A DNA stretch of 34,286 nt, taken from contig PLAY01000082.1 in assembly GCA_003134375.1 (NCBI GenBank), positions 1 to 34,286 of the forward strand, read 5' to 3'. Shown here piece after piece: positions 9,311-17,429 of this stretch (position 1 is its first letter; each line of letters begins with the position of its first letter). The DNA comes from Limisphaerales bacterium. Lineage in GTDB: Bacteria > Verrucomicrobiota > Verrucomicrobiia > Limisphaerales > UBA11358. The notes beneath the pieces were generated by a model that saw nothing but the letters and a program-made list of their open reading frames with translations, searched no databases and was not told the DNA's origin. The position numbers and the translations under genes are program-made.

Positions 9311-9339
9311 TTGACGGTTTTACCGTGTTGCGCTATGTT
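9311..9339 (+). promoter_or_regulatory. Candidate integrase promoter
   Basis: TTGACG (9311-9316) and TATGTT (9334-9339) are separated by 17 bases and lie 59 bases before the integrase start, immediately inside attL. The -10 region overlaps an 11-base motif, GTTGCGCTATG (9327-9337), that recurs exactly over the start of the HTH gene at 11593-11603, suggesting an operator. Confidence 0.5.
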
Positions 9340-9397
9340 TTGCCGTGTCAGTTAATACCATTGAAAACAAAGGATATAACGAGCGAAAGGCGACAAT

Positions 9398-10768
9398 ATG
9401 ACAAAACGCGATACAACACCGCCAACCCCACAAAGTGGCAAAGAAGTGGCAAAGAAAACAAACTCTGCCACTTTTCAGAAATCAAAATTGTCTCCCGCAT
9501 ACTGGCGCGAGCGAGTTTTTCGCCCGACTTACGGCACCGGCGCAGACCGGCGCGAGGTGTTGGAATTCTGGGCGCGGATTCAACACGCTGGCAGGCGCGA
9601 GGCCATCGGACTTTCAACGAATGACCGCGAAGCCGGCAGCCGCATCGCCGCCAGACTTTACGCTCGCGTGAAGTCCGCAGGCTGGACGGTTGCGCTTGCC
9701 GAGTTTGCGCCAGACCGCAACACCGCCAAAGGCGTGCCCACCGTTGGCGAGGTGATCGAGGCCGCGAGCAAGTCCGCCGACATAGGCGCGAACTCGTTGC
9801 GCGGTTATGTCGTTTGCTTTCGGAAACTCGCCGCCGATGCCTACGGCGTGCGGGCAACCGCCAATCGTTTCGACTATCGCAACGGCGGACTCGCTGCATG
9901 GCGCAAGCGCGTGGATTCAATCCGCCTCGACAAACTCACGCCGAAGCGGATTCAGGCCGCGCTTGATCGCAGGGTAGAAGCCGCCAAAGGCAATCCGCTG
10001 GCAGAGCGCAAGGCGCGAATCACCGCCGCCTCGACGTTGCGCCAAGCTAAGGCTCTATTCAGTCCAGACCGAAAACTGCCATTTGAGAAAACGCCAAATC
10101 CGTTTGCTGGCGTTACCGTGAAAGTCGGCACGCCGCCGAAATACGTTTCGACGGTGAAAGCGGGCGACCTTATGCGAGCCGCCAAAACTGACTTGGCGAC
10201 GAACCACCCCGAAGCATACAAGGTTTTTTTGCTGGCACTTGGCGCAGGCTTGCGAGCCGCCGAGATTGACAATTTGCAATGGCAGCAAATTGACGCCGCC
10301 GCGAACACAATTCGGGTTATGACAACGGCGACCTTTGAGACGAAAACAGAATCGAGCGAGCGCGAGGTTTTCGTTGACGCTGGACTGATTGCCGAACTCG
10401 ACAAATTCCGCGCCGCCGCCACTTCGCTTTATGTCCTCGAATCCGAACGCCAGCCCAAACCGGGCGCAGCCGTCGCCAGTTACCGCGCCGAAACTACTTT
10501 CAACACGCTTAAAAAGTGGCTTCGCGCTAACGGCATCACCGGGCACAAACCGATTCACACGTTGCGGAAAGAGTTTGGCAGCTTGGTGACTGAATCCGCC
10601 GACATCTTCACCGCCAGCCGCCAGCTAGGACACGCGAGCATTGCGTTGACGGCGACCTACTACGCCGAAAACCGCCGCCGCGTTGCTCCGCAGATCGGCG
10701 CGATGCTGAATCCGCCAGCCGAACCCGCGAAGAAAAAGACCGCGAAAAAAGGAAAGGCCGCGAAATGA
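9398..10768 (+). CDS. int: Tyrosine recombinase / integrase
   Basis: Catalyses site-specific insertion and excision of the element at the tRNA-Lys attachment site. 456 residues. The catalytic set is visible in the C-terminal domain: Arg286 in LGAGLRAAEIDNLQW, a candidate Lys316, His387 and Arg390 in IHTLRKEFG, His412 in RQLGHASIAL, and Tyr421 nine residues after that His (ATYYAEN). The central SAM-like core-binding region is about 115-230, and the first 100 residues probably bind arm sites. The tail is Lys/Ala-rich. Start ATG 9398 is preceded by GAAAGG. The first gene inside attL; its stop overlaps the next start (ATGA). Direct and inverted GTGGCA motifs lie inside the first 25 codons. Confidence 0.93.
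   Translation: MTKRDTTPPTPQSGKEVAKKTNSATFQKSKLSPAYWRERVFRPTYGTGADRREVLEFWARIQHAGRREAIGLSTNDREAGSRIAARLYARVKSAGWTVALAEFAPDRNTAKGVPTVGEVIEAASKSADIGANSLRGYVVCFRKLAADAYGVRATANRFDYRNGGLAAWRKRVDSIRLDKLTPKRIQAALDRRVEAAKGNPLAERKARITAASTLRQAKALFSPDRKLPFEKTPNPFAGVTVKVGTPPKYVSTVKAGDLMRAAKTDLATNHPEAYKVFLLALGAGLRAAEIDNLQWQQIDAAANTIRVMTTATFETKTESSEREVFVDAGLIAELDKFRAAATSLYVLESERQPKPGAAVASYRAETTFNTLKKWLRANGITGHKPIHTLRKEFGSLVTESADIFTASRQLGHASIALTATYYAENRRRVAPQIGAMLNPPAEPAKKKTAKKGKAAK
9434..9471. repeat. Left GTGGCA(A/G)AG motif cluster, possible integrase arm sites
   Basis: Three copies of a 9-base motif near the left end: GTGGCAAAG at 9435-9443 and 9446-9454, and the inverse of GTGGCAGAG at 9463-9471. Related copies lie near the right end at 17430-17438 (exact) and 17441-17449 (ATGGCAGAG). 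Such paired clusters at both ends are typical of arm-type recombinase sites, but these also lie within int coding sequence, so function is inferred. Confidence 0.4.
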
Positions 10769-11553
10769 ATATCAACAAAGCAAAAAAAGTTGCAGGAATC
10801 CGCTTTAGCATTACAAGCCGCGCCAACCTTGACCGCGCCGCGAGTCATTGCAAAAGCGAAATCATTGCGGCACGCAGGGCGGGCGACGATACCCGCGCCG
10901 CCGAATTGAGCGAAGCAAAGGAGGTTTTTAAAAGGCGAACCAGAGCGAGGAACACTTGTGCCATTTGCGGCACCACAATAGCACGAGGTGCAACGTATTG
11001 CCAGATTCATTACAGGCCACAAAACATAGCGATTGGCGCTCCTGCCGGAATGAATCCGCAGCCGTTGCAAACAGAGAGGCGCAAGGGTAACGGAAACGCC
11101 CGCGTTGCGCCTACAATTGACCCGTTTGCTCCGCTTGGCTACTACTCCGCGCCAGTTCAAAAGATTGTCGCCAAGTGGCGCGACACCATCGGCGACGAAA
11201 TGCTCCAAAGGTATTTTTCAGCCGTGGCAATGGCGGTTGTTTTAAAAAACTGCAAACTGGAATTGCCGACGTTTGTGCCGTGGCAACACTGGCAAGCCGT
11301 TTTTGAAATTGGCGCGACCATTGCCAAAGTTTGCGCCGACAAAAGCAAGGCCGAGGCTTGGATTTTGGGCGGCGAATGTGCTAAGGATGGCAGCTATGAA
11401 AGTTTGCAGGAAATCCGCGCCAAGATAATCAAACAAGGCGGGAAGTCGTTTTCAGTTGGCGCGCTTGCCGCCGCGTTTCATCGGTTGAAACTTTCCGTCT
11501 CGAAAGAAACGGCCAAAGACTTCCGCCGTTTCGTCATTACGAAAACAGGCTGA
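10765..11553 (+). CDS. Unknown zinc-finger-like protein of the element
   Basis: 262 residues; family not recognised. It has a putative metal-binding cluster C-x2-C-x10-C-x2-H (Cys65, Cys68, Cys79, His82: NTCAICGTTIARGATYCQIH), preceded by a basic helical region. The C-terminal half (about 125-262) is helical, without membrane segments. It starts within the last codons of int (ATGA overlap), so the two are translationally coupled. A DNA-binding accessory of integration or a regulator is possible, but nothing in the sequence proves it. Confidence 0.75.
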   Translation: MNINKAKKVAGIRFSITSRANLDRAASHCKSEIIAARRAGDDTRAAELSEAKEVFKRRTRARNTCAICGTTIARGATYCQIHYRPQNIAIGAPAGMNPQPLQTERRKGNGNARVAPTIDPFAPLGYYSAPVQKIVAKWRDTIGDEMLQRYFSAVAMAVVLKNCKLELPTFVPWQHWQAVFEIGATIAKVCADKSKAEAWILGGECAKDGSYESLQEIRAKIIKQGGKSFSVGALAAAFHRLKLSVSKETAKDFRRFVITKTG

Positions 11554-11577
11554 AAACGTAATCACGGACTTGGCACG

Positions 11578-11603
11578 CATAGCGCGATACAGGTTGCGCT
11601 ATG
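11578..11603. promoter_or_regulatory. Palindrome over the start of the HTH gene
   Basis: Perfect 8-bp inverted repeat CATAGCGC (11578-11585) / GCGCTATG (11596-11603) with a 10-base spacer. The right arm contains the start codon of the HTH protein (ATG 11601-11603). The right arm plus three bases (GTTGCGCTATG) also occurs at the putative integrase promoter (9327-9337), and CGCGATACA (11583-11591) recurs at 9407-9415. This suggests autoregulation and co-regulation by the HTH protein. Confidence 0.5.
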
Positions 11604-11819
11604 ACAAACAAAGCAACGCAGACAGACGCCGCGCTGACAGTCGAGGAACTCGCAGCGCGGATTAAATATCACCCCGAATCCGTCCGGCGAGCCATCCGGC
11701 AAGGCCGGATTCATGCCCTGCCATTCGGCGCCGGCTGGCGAATCCCGGCGCAGGAAGTCGCAAGGATTTTAACCACCGGCCTGCCGTATCACTCCGCACG
11801 CGGAAAGGCTATGGCGTGA
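11601..11819 (+). CDS. Small HTH protein (excisionase/MerR-like)
   Basis: 72 residues with a single winged-helix/HTH_17-type domain: LTVEELAARIKYHPESVRRAIRQGRIHALPFGAGWRI reads as helix-turn-helix plus the wing Trp-Arg-Ile common in excisionases and small DNA-binding adaptors (residues 12-48). Probably a recombination directionality factor and/or a repressor acting on the palindrome at its own start and the matching motif at int. It overlaps the primase start by 4 bases (GTGA). Confidence 0.8.
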   Translation: MTNKATQTDAALTVEELAARIKYHPESVRRAIRQGRIHALPFGAGWRIPAQEVARILTTGLPYHSARGKAMA

Positions 11820-12748
11820 AAAATTCTGTCCGCAACGAATTGCCGCGCTTCATTCTGGACTTGCTCGCCGCTGGCAAGCGCGCCGGTGACGGCGTTCACG
11901 TTTGGTTATTTTCAATGGCTCGCCAGCTATGGCCGCACCGCACCCGCGCCGAAATCATCGCGCTACTCGCGCAAGCCGTTTCCGATTGTGGACGTGCCGT
12001 GCCGCTTTCGGAAATTGAAGCCGCCGTGGACTCGGCCAAAAGTTGCGCGTGGCAACCTGGCCACAAAGGTTTTCTCAATTCACCAGCACCGAAGCGAACA
12101 TGGCCGGAAGTAAATCACAAGGCACGCGCCGAAATCCTGGCGGACGGCGGAAGCCTTGTTGAACTTTGGGAAGCCTCACCCGTTCGCATTGAATCAAACG
12201 AGCCGCGCACGGAAGAAATCGTGGACAAACTATTTCCCGGCGACCCGCTTTTGTGTTGCGGCAAATACGCGAAGAAACCTGACGGCGAAATCTACACCGA
12301 TTTTGACACGCGCCCGCGAGAAAACTGGCGCGGTGAATTGTCCGCGCTGGAATTGATCCTGCCGTCGCCCATGTCGGCACTCACCGGCTTGACCCAAGAC
12401 GGCAAGGAATCGGCGCACACACTCGAAAACACTGGCGACCGGCGTTTTCTGGTTTGTGAGTTTGATACCGACACGGTGGACGAACACGCCGCGCTATTGC
12501 TGCACCTAGCAAGCCGCGCTCCGCTTGTGCTCGCTGTCCACAGTGGCGGAAAGAGTTTGCACGGCTTCTTCTATTGCGCCGGACAGCCGGAAGAAAAGTT
12601 GCGCCGTTTTATGGAGCACGCGGTTTCACTTGGCGCAGATCGCGCAACCTGGACACGTTCGCAGTTTGTCCGCATGCCCGACGGCACCCGCGCCAACGGA
12701 AAACGGCAAACGGTTTTCTTTTTCAACCCGCGACCGATCAAACCATGA
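11816..12748 (+). CDS. AEP-type primase (RepB/prim-pol-like)
   Basis: 310 residues, GTG start overlapping the previous stop. The C-terminal part carries archaeo-eukaryotic-primase motifs in order: acidic EFDTD (215-219), SGGKSLHG (243-250, the sGGxxxH signature) and RMPDGTR (286-292) followed by a hydrophobic strand QTVFFF. The N-terminal 80 residues are helical, resembling primase-associated domains. With the helicase immediately downstream it would form a self-contained replication start module, as in phages, plasmids and satellites. Alternative: a RepB-like replication initiator of the same fold. Confidence 0.7.
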   Translation: MKNSVRNELPRFILDLLAAGKRAGDGVHVWLFSMARQLWPHRTRAEIIALLAQAVSDCGRAVPLSEIEAAVDSAKSCAWQPGHKGFLNSPAPKRTWPEVNHKARAEILADGGSLVELWEASPVRIESNEPRTEEIVDKLFPGDPLLCCGKYAKKPDGEIYTDFDTRPRENWRGELSALELILPSPMSALTGLTQDGKESAHTLENTGDRRFLVCEFDTDTVDEHAALLLHLASRAPLVLAVHSGGKSLHGFFYCAGQPEEKLRRFMEHAVSLGADRATWTRSQFVRMPDGTRANGKRQTVFFFNPRPIKP

Positions 12749-14118
12749 ACGAACTTGCTGAAATCTGGACGGAAACCGAAAACGCAACCGCGCCGATACC
12801 CGGCGACAAGCTGAAAATCGAAACCGCCAAAACCGAATTTGAATTTGCAACTTTGCTTTCCGAAACACTGTCGCCTGTTAAAACCGTTGGCAACGTGTGG
12901 CACGTTTTCAGCAACGGCGTTTGGCGACCGTTGGAAGCCGACACATTGAAGCCGCAAGCATTGGCGATCCTGCCGGAAAATTGGCGGACAGTCCACCGCG
13001 CAAACACGTTACTCGACCATATCGCCGCCGCGAAGCAAACCGACGGTGGCACTTTCAAAGGTTTCTACGCTTTTGACCTGGATGGCGGGGTATTGATAAA
13101 CACCGCGAACGGCGTTGCCCGTGTGAGGGCAGACCGCATTGAATTACTACCGCATGCGCCGGATTATCACTTCACCCGGCAGACCGTCGCGCAATTCAAC
13201 CCCGATGCAACCGCGCCGCTTTTCGAGCGCGTGCTTTGTGAGGTATTGCCCGACGCGGACGACCGCGAACTTTTCAAATTGTGTCTTGGCAATTTTCTGT
13301 ATCCAGATAGCAGGCATGAAACCGCGCTTGTTTGCTACGGTGAGGCTGGACGCGGCAAAAGCACGGTAGCCGACCCGGTTGCTTCCGCGCTTGGCTTGGA
13401 TTTAGTTTCCCGGCTTTCCATGTCGCAAGTTTGCGACCCGCGCAGCTATCACTTGCCCGCGTTGCGTTTCGCCGCCGTGAACCTGGGGACGGAATTGACC
13501 GCTGCCGACATCGCCGAAAGCGGGAATTTCAAGACCTTGGTTTCCGGCGAGCCAATCGAAGCACGGCCAATTTACGGCAAACCGTTTGTCATGCAGACCG
13601 CGTGCAAACTTTGGTTTCTCGCCAACAGCCTGCCACGTTTCAAGCACGGCACGGAGGCTGAATTGCGCCGGACTCGGTTTCTCCGCTTCGACTACCAGCC
13701 GCCAGAAAAAGACGTGACGCTGAAAGTGAGGCTCGCCGGTGAACTGGACGGCGTTTTTCTTTTCATGCTCGACGGCTTGCGTGCGTTGCTGGCGTTGCCG
13801 GAAATACCGCTGGGCGGAAAAGACAGCCGCGCTGTTCACGAACGCTTCCGCATTTCCAACGATCCCGTCGGCGCGTTTGTCCGCACCCGCTGTTTGCTTG
13901 ACCCGGAAGCACGAGTCAGAAAGGAAACACTCCGCGAAGCTTACGCCGAATTTACAACCCGCCACGAACTTCCCGCCGTGTGCGGTGAATGGTTTTTCCG
14001 CGTGCTGTTTGAACGCTTCACCAGCTTGCGCGAGACGCAACCCCGCGTGAACGGCGAACGTGTGCGGCATGTGCAAGGCGTCCAACTCCGTTCAACCATA
14101 AACCTTGATTCTGAATGA
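12745..14118 (+). CDS. D5/SF3-like replicative helicase
   Basis: 457 residues. The D5-N-like region (about 60-190) is followed by an SF3-type ATPase: Walker A GEAGRGKST (199-207), a candidate motif B in AAVNLGTEL (244-251), sensor motif C LWFLANSLPRF (289-299, Asn294) and an arginine-finger-like RRTRFLRF (308-315). The C-terminus resembles the winged part of phage/plasmid primase-helicases (AVHERFRISNDPVGAFV). Start ATG 12745 overlaps the primase stop (ATGA); the frame is open further upstream but those residues duplicate the primase region in another frame. The primase and helicase are split genes that are fused in many phages. Confidence 0.82.
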   Translation: MNELAEIWTETENATAPIPGDKLKIETAKTEFEFATLLSETLSPVKTVGNVWHVFSNGVWRPLEADTLKPQALAILPENWRTVHRANTLLDHIAAAKQTDGGTFKGFYAFDLDGGVLINTANGVARVRADRIELLPHAPDYHFTRQTVAQFNPDATAPLFERVLCEVLPDADDRELFKLCLGNFLYPDSRHETALVCYGEAGRGKSTVADPVASALGLDLVSRLSMSQVCDPRSYHLPALRFAAVNLGTELTAADIAESGNFKTLVSGEPIEARPIYGKPFVMQTACKLWFLANSLPRFKHGTEAELRRTRFLRFDYQPPEKDVTLKVRLAGELDGVFLFMLDGLRALLALPEIPLGGKDSRAVHERFRISNDPVGAFVRTRCLLDPEARVRKETLREAYAEFTTRHELPAVCGEWFFRVLFERFTSLRETQPRVNGERVRHVQGVQLRSTINLDSE

Positions 14119-14375
14119 GAAACGCAACCGGCACAGGCGGCACGGGTATTTTCCTATCAATACCGTACTACGCACAATACGCGGTTTTACTCGGTTTTAC
14201 GTTGTTTGATAAAGATAAAGAAATGCCTGTGCCACCTGTGCCACCCGCAACCGTGAAACCCACCACACACCCCCCATTGCCCGCCATGCGTGACTGGACA
14301 CTACCGCAGACCGTCAAAGGCTCCGAACTGGCGCAGGCCATCGCCGAGGCGCACGCGGCAGGGAGTCTCCTTTGA
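14115..14375 (+). CDS. Small unknown protein of the element
   Basis: 86 residues, ATG overlapping the helicase stop (ATGA). The N-terminal half contains GTGIFLSIPYYAQYAVLLGFTLF, moderately hydrophobic; the middle is Pro/Thr-rich (PVPPVPPATVKPTTHPPLP) and the end is helical. No family recognised. The tight coupling is the main support for it being a gene. The 77 bases after it, up to 14452, hold no gene. Confidence 0.5.
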   Translation: MRNATGTGGTGIFLSIPYYAQYAVLLGFTLFDKDKEMPVPPVPPATVKPTTHPPLPAMRDWTLPQTVKGSELAQAIAEAHAAGSLL

Positions 14376-14452
14376 AGTCAGACCCGTGCAAGGTCGACGG
14401 CCATTCCCGAAGAACTCTCTGATTCAACTCAAAACGTTAATTTACACTTTCA

Positions 14453-14926
14453 ATGAAAAAATCAAACCGTCCTCCAAAATCAAAATTGACAAAGAGCCAA
14501 CTCGCCGTGGCGCTGGGAATAAGCAGACAGGCCCTCAACGTGCATCTGAAAGCGCCGGGCCACCCGCCGATTGACGATCTCGGCGCATGGGAAGTTTTGC
14601 TCGCTGAACGCGGCCGGGCAGCAACATCACCGCCCAAACTCCGCGACGCCATCGCCCGCGCCCGGCTTGCGATCCTGAAGGAGACGCAGAAACGACTCGC
14701 CCGCGAAAACCAAGTTGAAACCGGGAAGCTGATTGATTTTGCCGATGCACGCCGGCAATGCAGCGAGGCATGTTGCTTTATTTTTGACCAACTGCAACGC
14801 GGCGAGAACGAACTCCCTCCCGCCCTGAGTGGCCTATCCTGCCTACAGGTCTATGAGCGGTTGCACGCTTTCACGGAACGATTGCGAAAGGAAGCGAAGG
14901 ACAAATTTGACTCCATCGGAACATGA
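14453..14926 (+). CDS. HTH protein resembling a small terminase subunit
   Basis: 157 residues. A basic N-terminus is followed by a helix-turn-helix LTKSQLAVALGISRQALNVH (about 10-30). A long charged helix follows (IARARLAILKETQKRLARENQVETGKLI), then a C-terminal helical part. The order HTH, long helix, 'GKLI' segment is that of Nu1/TerS-like DNA-packaging proteins that recognise the pac/cos site. In satellites a private TerS redirects the helper's large terminase, which would fit the absence of a large terminase here. Alternative: an ordinary regulator. Confidence 0.55.
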   Translation: MKKSNRPPKSKLTKSQLAVALGISRQALNVHLKAPGHPPIDDLGAWEVLLAERGRAATSPPKLRDAIARARLAILKETQKRLARENQVETGKLIDFADARRQCSEACCFIFDQLQRGENELPPALSGLSCLQVYERLHAFTERLRKEAKDKFDSIGT

Positions 14927-15105
14927 AAACCGCCGAAACAAAAACCGCTTCCTGCCGCTGCTGTCAGGCGCGATACGAATACACCGAGGCCAACGCCCAT
15001 TTGCTTTTGCCGTTTCTGTGCTGGAAATGCACCGACGCGGCCAATGCAAAGTTTGAAAGCCAACTGCCCCGCCGCCGTGAACGGATATTTTTCACCAAGC
15101 TTTGA
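14923..15105 (+). CDS. 60-residue zinc-ribbon protein
   Basis: Two CxxC pairs (Cys11/Cys14 and Cys33/Cys36) separated by a short hydrophobic-aromatic stretch (YEYTEANAHLLLPFLCWKC) suggest one treble-clef/zinc-ribbon fold. It overlaps its neighbours by 4 bases at both ends (ATGA upstream, TTGA downstream). Function unknown; small zinc ribbons in phages often act on transcription or nucleic acids. Confidence 0.65.
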   Translation: MKTAETKTASCRCCQARYEYTEANAHLLLPFLCWKCTDAANAKFESQLPRRRERIFFTKL

Positions 15106-15476
15106 ACGACGACGACAACATCGAGCTTGAAAATGACGCGCCGGAATTGCCGGTCGCATTTGACGAGTCCGGGCATCCCGTCGCCGTGTCGCCGCCGGTT
15201 TATGAGACGCCGGACGATGACACCCAGGACGCCCCGCGCAGCGATTTTCAGGAAAAGCTGGCGGACTTCCTGCAATGGCTGGTTGCTGACGCAACCGTCG
15301 AGCAAGCCGGGCGCAAAGCGATCTTGCTCGCGCATCTGGCCGGAAAATCCGGCTGCAAAACCGACAAGGAACTGGCGCGGCGATTAAACATTTCCGGCGG
15401 CAGAATTTCACAACTTCGCGCGGAAATCATTGACGATTTTGGCAGTTTAGGCCGATGCAACCGCCGCCAAAATTAA
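15102..15476 (+). CDS. Small HTH protein (sigma region 4-like)
   Basis: 124 residues, TTG start inside the previous stop (TTGA). The first 45 residues are acidic and probably disordered (NDDDNIELENDAPELP...). The C-terminal half is helical and ends with a helix-turn-helix KTDKELARRLNISGGRISQL (about 88-107) resembling sigma-70 region 4. Likely a late transcription regulator of the element; this is inference from fold and position before the capsid-like gene. Confidence 0.65.
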   Translation: MNDDDNIELENDAPELPVAFDESGHPVAVSPPVYETPDDDTQDAPRSDFQEKLADFLQWLVADATVEQAGRKAILLAHLAGKSGCKTDKELARRLNISGGRISQLRAEIIDDFGSLGRCNRRQN

Positions 15477-15495
15477 AACTCGCCGCATTGGTAAG

Positions 15496-16074
15496 ATGAA
15501 CATTCTTGAAAAAATAGACCAAGTTTTGACCGGCACGAAGCCATTGCCCAAAAAGTCGCCGACGGAAAACGCCGCGCTCGTCATTTGCGAACTCGCCGCG
15601 CCGCGTGTCAAATCCGCGATGGGCGGCAGATTTGCCGAAGGTAAAAAACTTTATGCCGATATAAAGAAGGTTCAAAAACTTCTGAACTATGAGCTTACCG
15701 AAGCGGCGGCGCACGCGGCTTATCAAAAGCAACTCGACGAACACGACCAACTCACCACCAATGGCGGCGACTTGGCAGCCATCCCGCGCGGACGTTCAAG
15801 AGATGCTTGGATTGCCGACTTTGCAGCGCGGAAAGAGGCAGCGGAACAGGTCGCGAATAAAGCCGGGAAAAAATTCGCAACGCTTAACATCGAAATCGGC
15901 GACCTGGTTTTGGCACAGCTTCACGATGAAGTTGCGGAACTCGAAAACGTCGAGGCGCGGCAGGCCGCTCGTTTCGGCCTGCCTTACAAGGCATCGCCTA
16001 CCGTCGCCGCGCTCCGTTCGCTTTCCGATTATTTGCGCCACACCGCCGCAGCCACCGTCCTCGACAATTTTTAA
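15496..16074 (+). CDS. Helical protein upstream of capsid-like gene, possible scaffold
   Basis: 192 residues, no recognised family. It is mainly helical and charged, with heptad-like stretches (LTEAAAHAAYQKQLDEHDQL; ARKEAAEQVANKAGKKFATL) that suggest coiled coil. It sits immediately before the capsid-like gene (11 bases), where phages usually place scaffold or decoration genes, which is the only reason for the scaffold suggestion. No protease motif seen. Confidence 0.6.
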   Translation: MNILEKIDQVLTGTKPLPKKSPTENAALVICELAAPRVKSAMGGRFAEGKKLYADIKKVQKLLNYELTEAAAHAAYQKQLDEHDQLTTNGGDLAAIPRGRSRDAWIADFAARKEAAEQVANKAGKKFATLNIEIGDLVLAQLHDEVAELENVEARQAARFGLPYKASPTVAALRSLSDYLRHTAAATVLDNF

Positions 16075-16085
16075 TTCAAAACACC

Positions 16086-16907
16086 ATGTCCAACACATTT
16101 TCAACAGCCAGCCAAAATTTGGCGATCCAAGCAAGCAGCGTCATAAGCACAATTCTTTGTCCATTCAACTCCGTCGCAAGGGCGTTCCCGCTCGAAAAGG
16201 GCAAAAACCCGGCGCGACCCCGCGTTGTGGCCGTTGTCACAGCCGTCGCCGATACGCAGCTTGTGGCGAATCCTGATTACACGCTGGGCGACGCAACGAT
16301 TGACCCGACCTCCATTTCACACACGCTTTTCAGCAAGCCATTCGGCATCGGCCAGGATGAAATGGATTTGGGAGCGCGAACGGCGTGGCTGGTGACATTG
16401 AACGCACAAAAAATCGCCGCCGCCATTTCCGATTCGCTTTCGTCTTTGCTGACAACGACTAATTACGGCTCGCCCATTGTAACGACCACCGCCGCGAATT
16501 TTACCGTGGGGGATTACGAAACTTTGTTCAATGGCGTCGCAACCGCAGGCCGCGCCATCGTCCTTGACACTCCCTTTTTTGCAAAAGTCAAACCCGCTTC
16601 ATGGTGTCCGCCAGGCTTCGCAAACACGCTTGAGCATACCCGGTGGAGTGCAGCCGGAACGAACGTGCGCGGCTTTGTGTCCGACCCCGCCGCGATTGTG
16701 ATTTCGTACGCCGTGCCGACGTTGTATGCGCCACACTTGCGAAACGTCGTCGCCGAAAGCACGTTCACACTTCCGCAGATAGGACTGGAAGGCACGCTAT
16801 CGCTTTATTACATCCTCGCCACACGCAGCTTGATGGGTTGTCTTTCAATCTACATGGGCGCGGCTCCCGGCGACACGAACGCTTTGAAGTTGCTCACATC
16901 CGCATGA
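16086..16907 (+). CDS. Putative major capsid-like protein
   Basis: 273 residues. Features recalling phage coat proteins: an N-terminal helical arm; a sequence NPDYTLGDATIDPTSISHTL followed by a helix with many Asn/Ala (DLGARTAWLVTLNAQKIAAAI), as in proteins of the P22/HK97 fold; the segment AIVLDTPFFAKVKP, the usual 'hLDPxhYxxL' of capsid spine regions; NVRGFVSDPAAIVISYAVP; and a C-terminus IYMGAAPGDTNALKLLTSA similar in style to coat-protein ends. No protease or portal gene accompanies it. The call rests on pattern recognition, not a database match; another virion structural protein is the main alternative. Confidence 0.5.
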   Translation: MSNTFSTASQNLAIQASSVISTILCPFNSVARAFPLEKGKNPARPRVVAVVTAVADTQLVANPDYTLGDATIDPTSISHTLFSKPFGIGQDEMDLGARTAWLVTLNAQKIAAAISDSLSSLLTTTNYGSPIVTTTAANFTVGDYETLFNGVATAGRAIVLDTPFFAKVKPASWCPPGFANTLEHTRWSAAGTNVRGFVSDPAAIVISYAVPTLYAPHLRNVVAESTFTLPQIGLEGTLSLYYILATRSLMGCLSIYMGAAPGDTNALKLLTSA

Positions 16908-16926
16908 TTTCGGTGCATCGGTTGGT

Positions 16927-17301
16927 TTGTTTGCGCCCGGCTGGAGTTGGCAGCAGCTTCAGCCCGGCGTTTTTTCTTCCGGCGATAAGCCACGCTGGAC
17001 AGAGCAGGCCGGTTTGCTTTCCGTGCATGGAGGCGACCGGCTTTTGCTTTTTATTGGAATGAACACCGCGAAACAATTCAACCTGTTTGAAAAGCAATTT
17101 CCGCGTTCATTGGAATGTTCCGGCCCCGACCTGCCCGCGTTGCTGGCGGATCTGAAAACTCGCGGTTGCATCGTCTTGGGGATGACAGTCGTTAAAACTG
17201 GCCGCTGGCTTCTTTCGCTTCAATGGCCGACACGTCACCCCGCCATGGTAGAGCGCCCGACGCCCGGCCCGACACGCTACTTGCCCGCTGGCACGCTTTG
17301 A
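16927..17301 (+). CDS. Unknown protein, last gene of the element
   Basis: 124 residues from a TTG start; the frame is open further upstream into the capsid-like gene, so the start is uncertain. The protein is aromatic-rich at first (FAPGWSWQQLQPG) with a mixed alpha/beta middle (DLPALLADLKTRGCIVLGMTVVKTGRWLLSLQW) and a Pro-rich tail. No family recognised. An ATG at 16904 starts a competing frame of unconvincing composition. Could be a virion-associated or packaging accessory, by position only. Confidence 0.45.
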   Translation: MFAPGWSWQQLQPGVFSSGDKPRWTEQAGLLSVHGGDRLLLFIGMNTAKQFNLFEKQFPRSLECSGPDLPALLADLKTRGCIVLGMTVVKTGRWLLSLQWPTRHPAMVERPTPGPTRYLPAGTL

Positions 17302-17429
17302 TTGCCCAGGCCGCACCACGCCGCCCGCCCCGCTTCGCTGCGTAACGCTGGACGCGCTTTGATTGCTGGCAAGGGACAACACACAGCAAGGCAAGCCGCC
17401 AGAGCGAGGCCGCGACACCCCCTAAAAAA

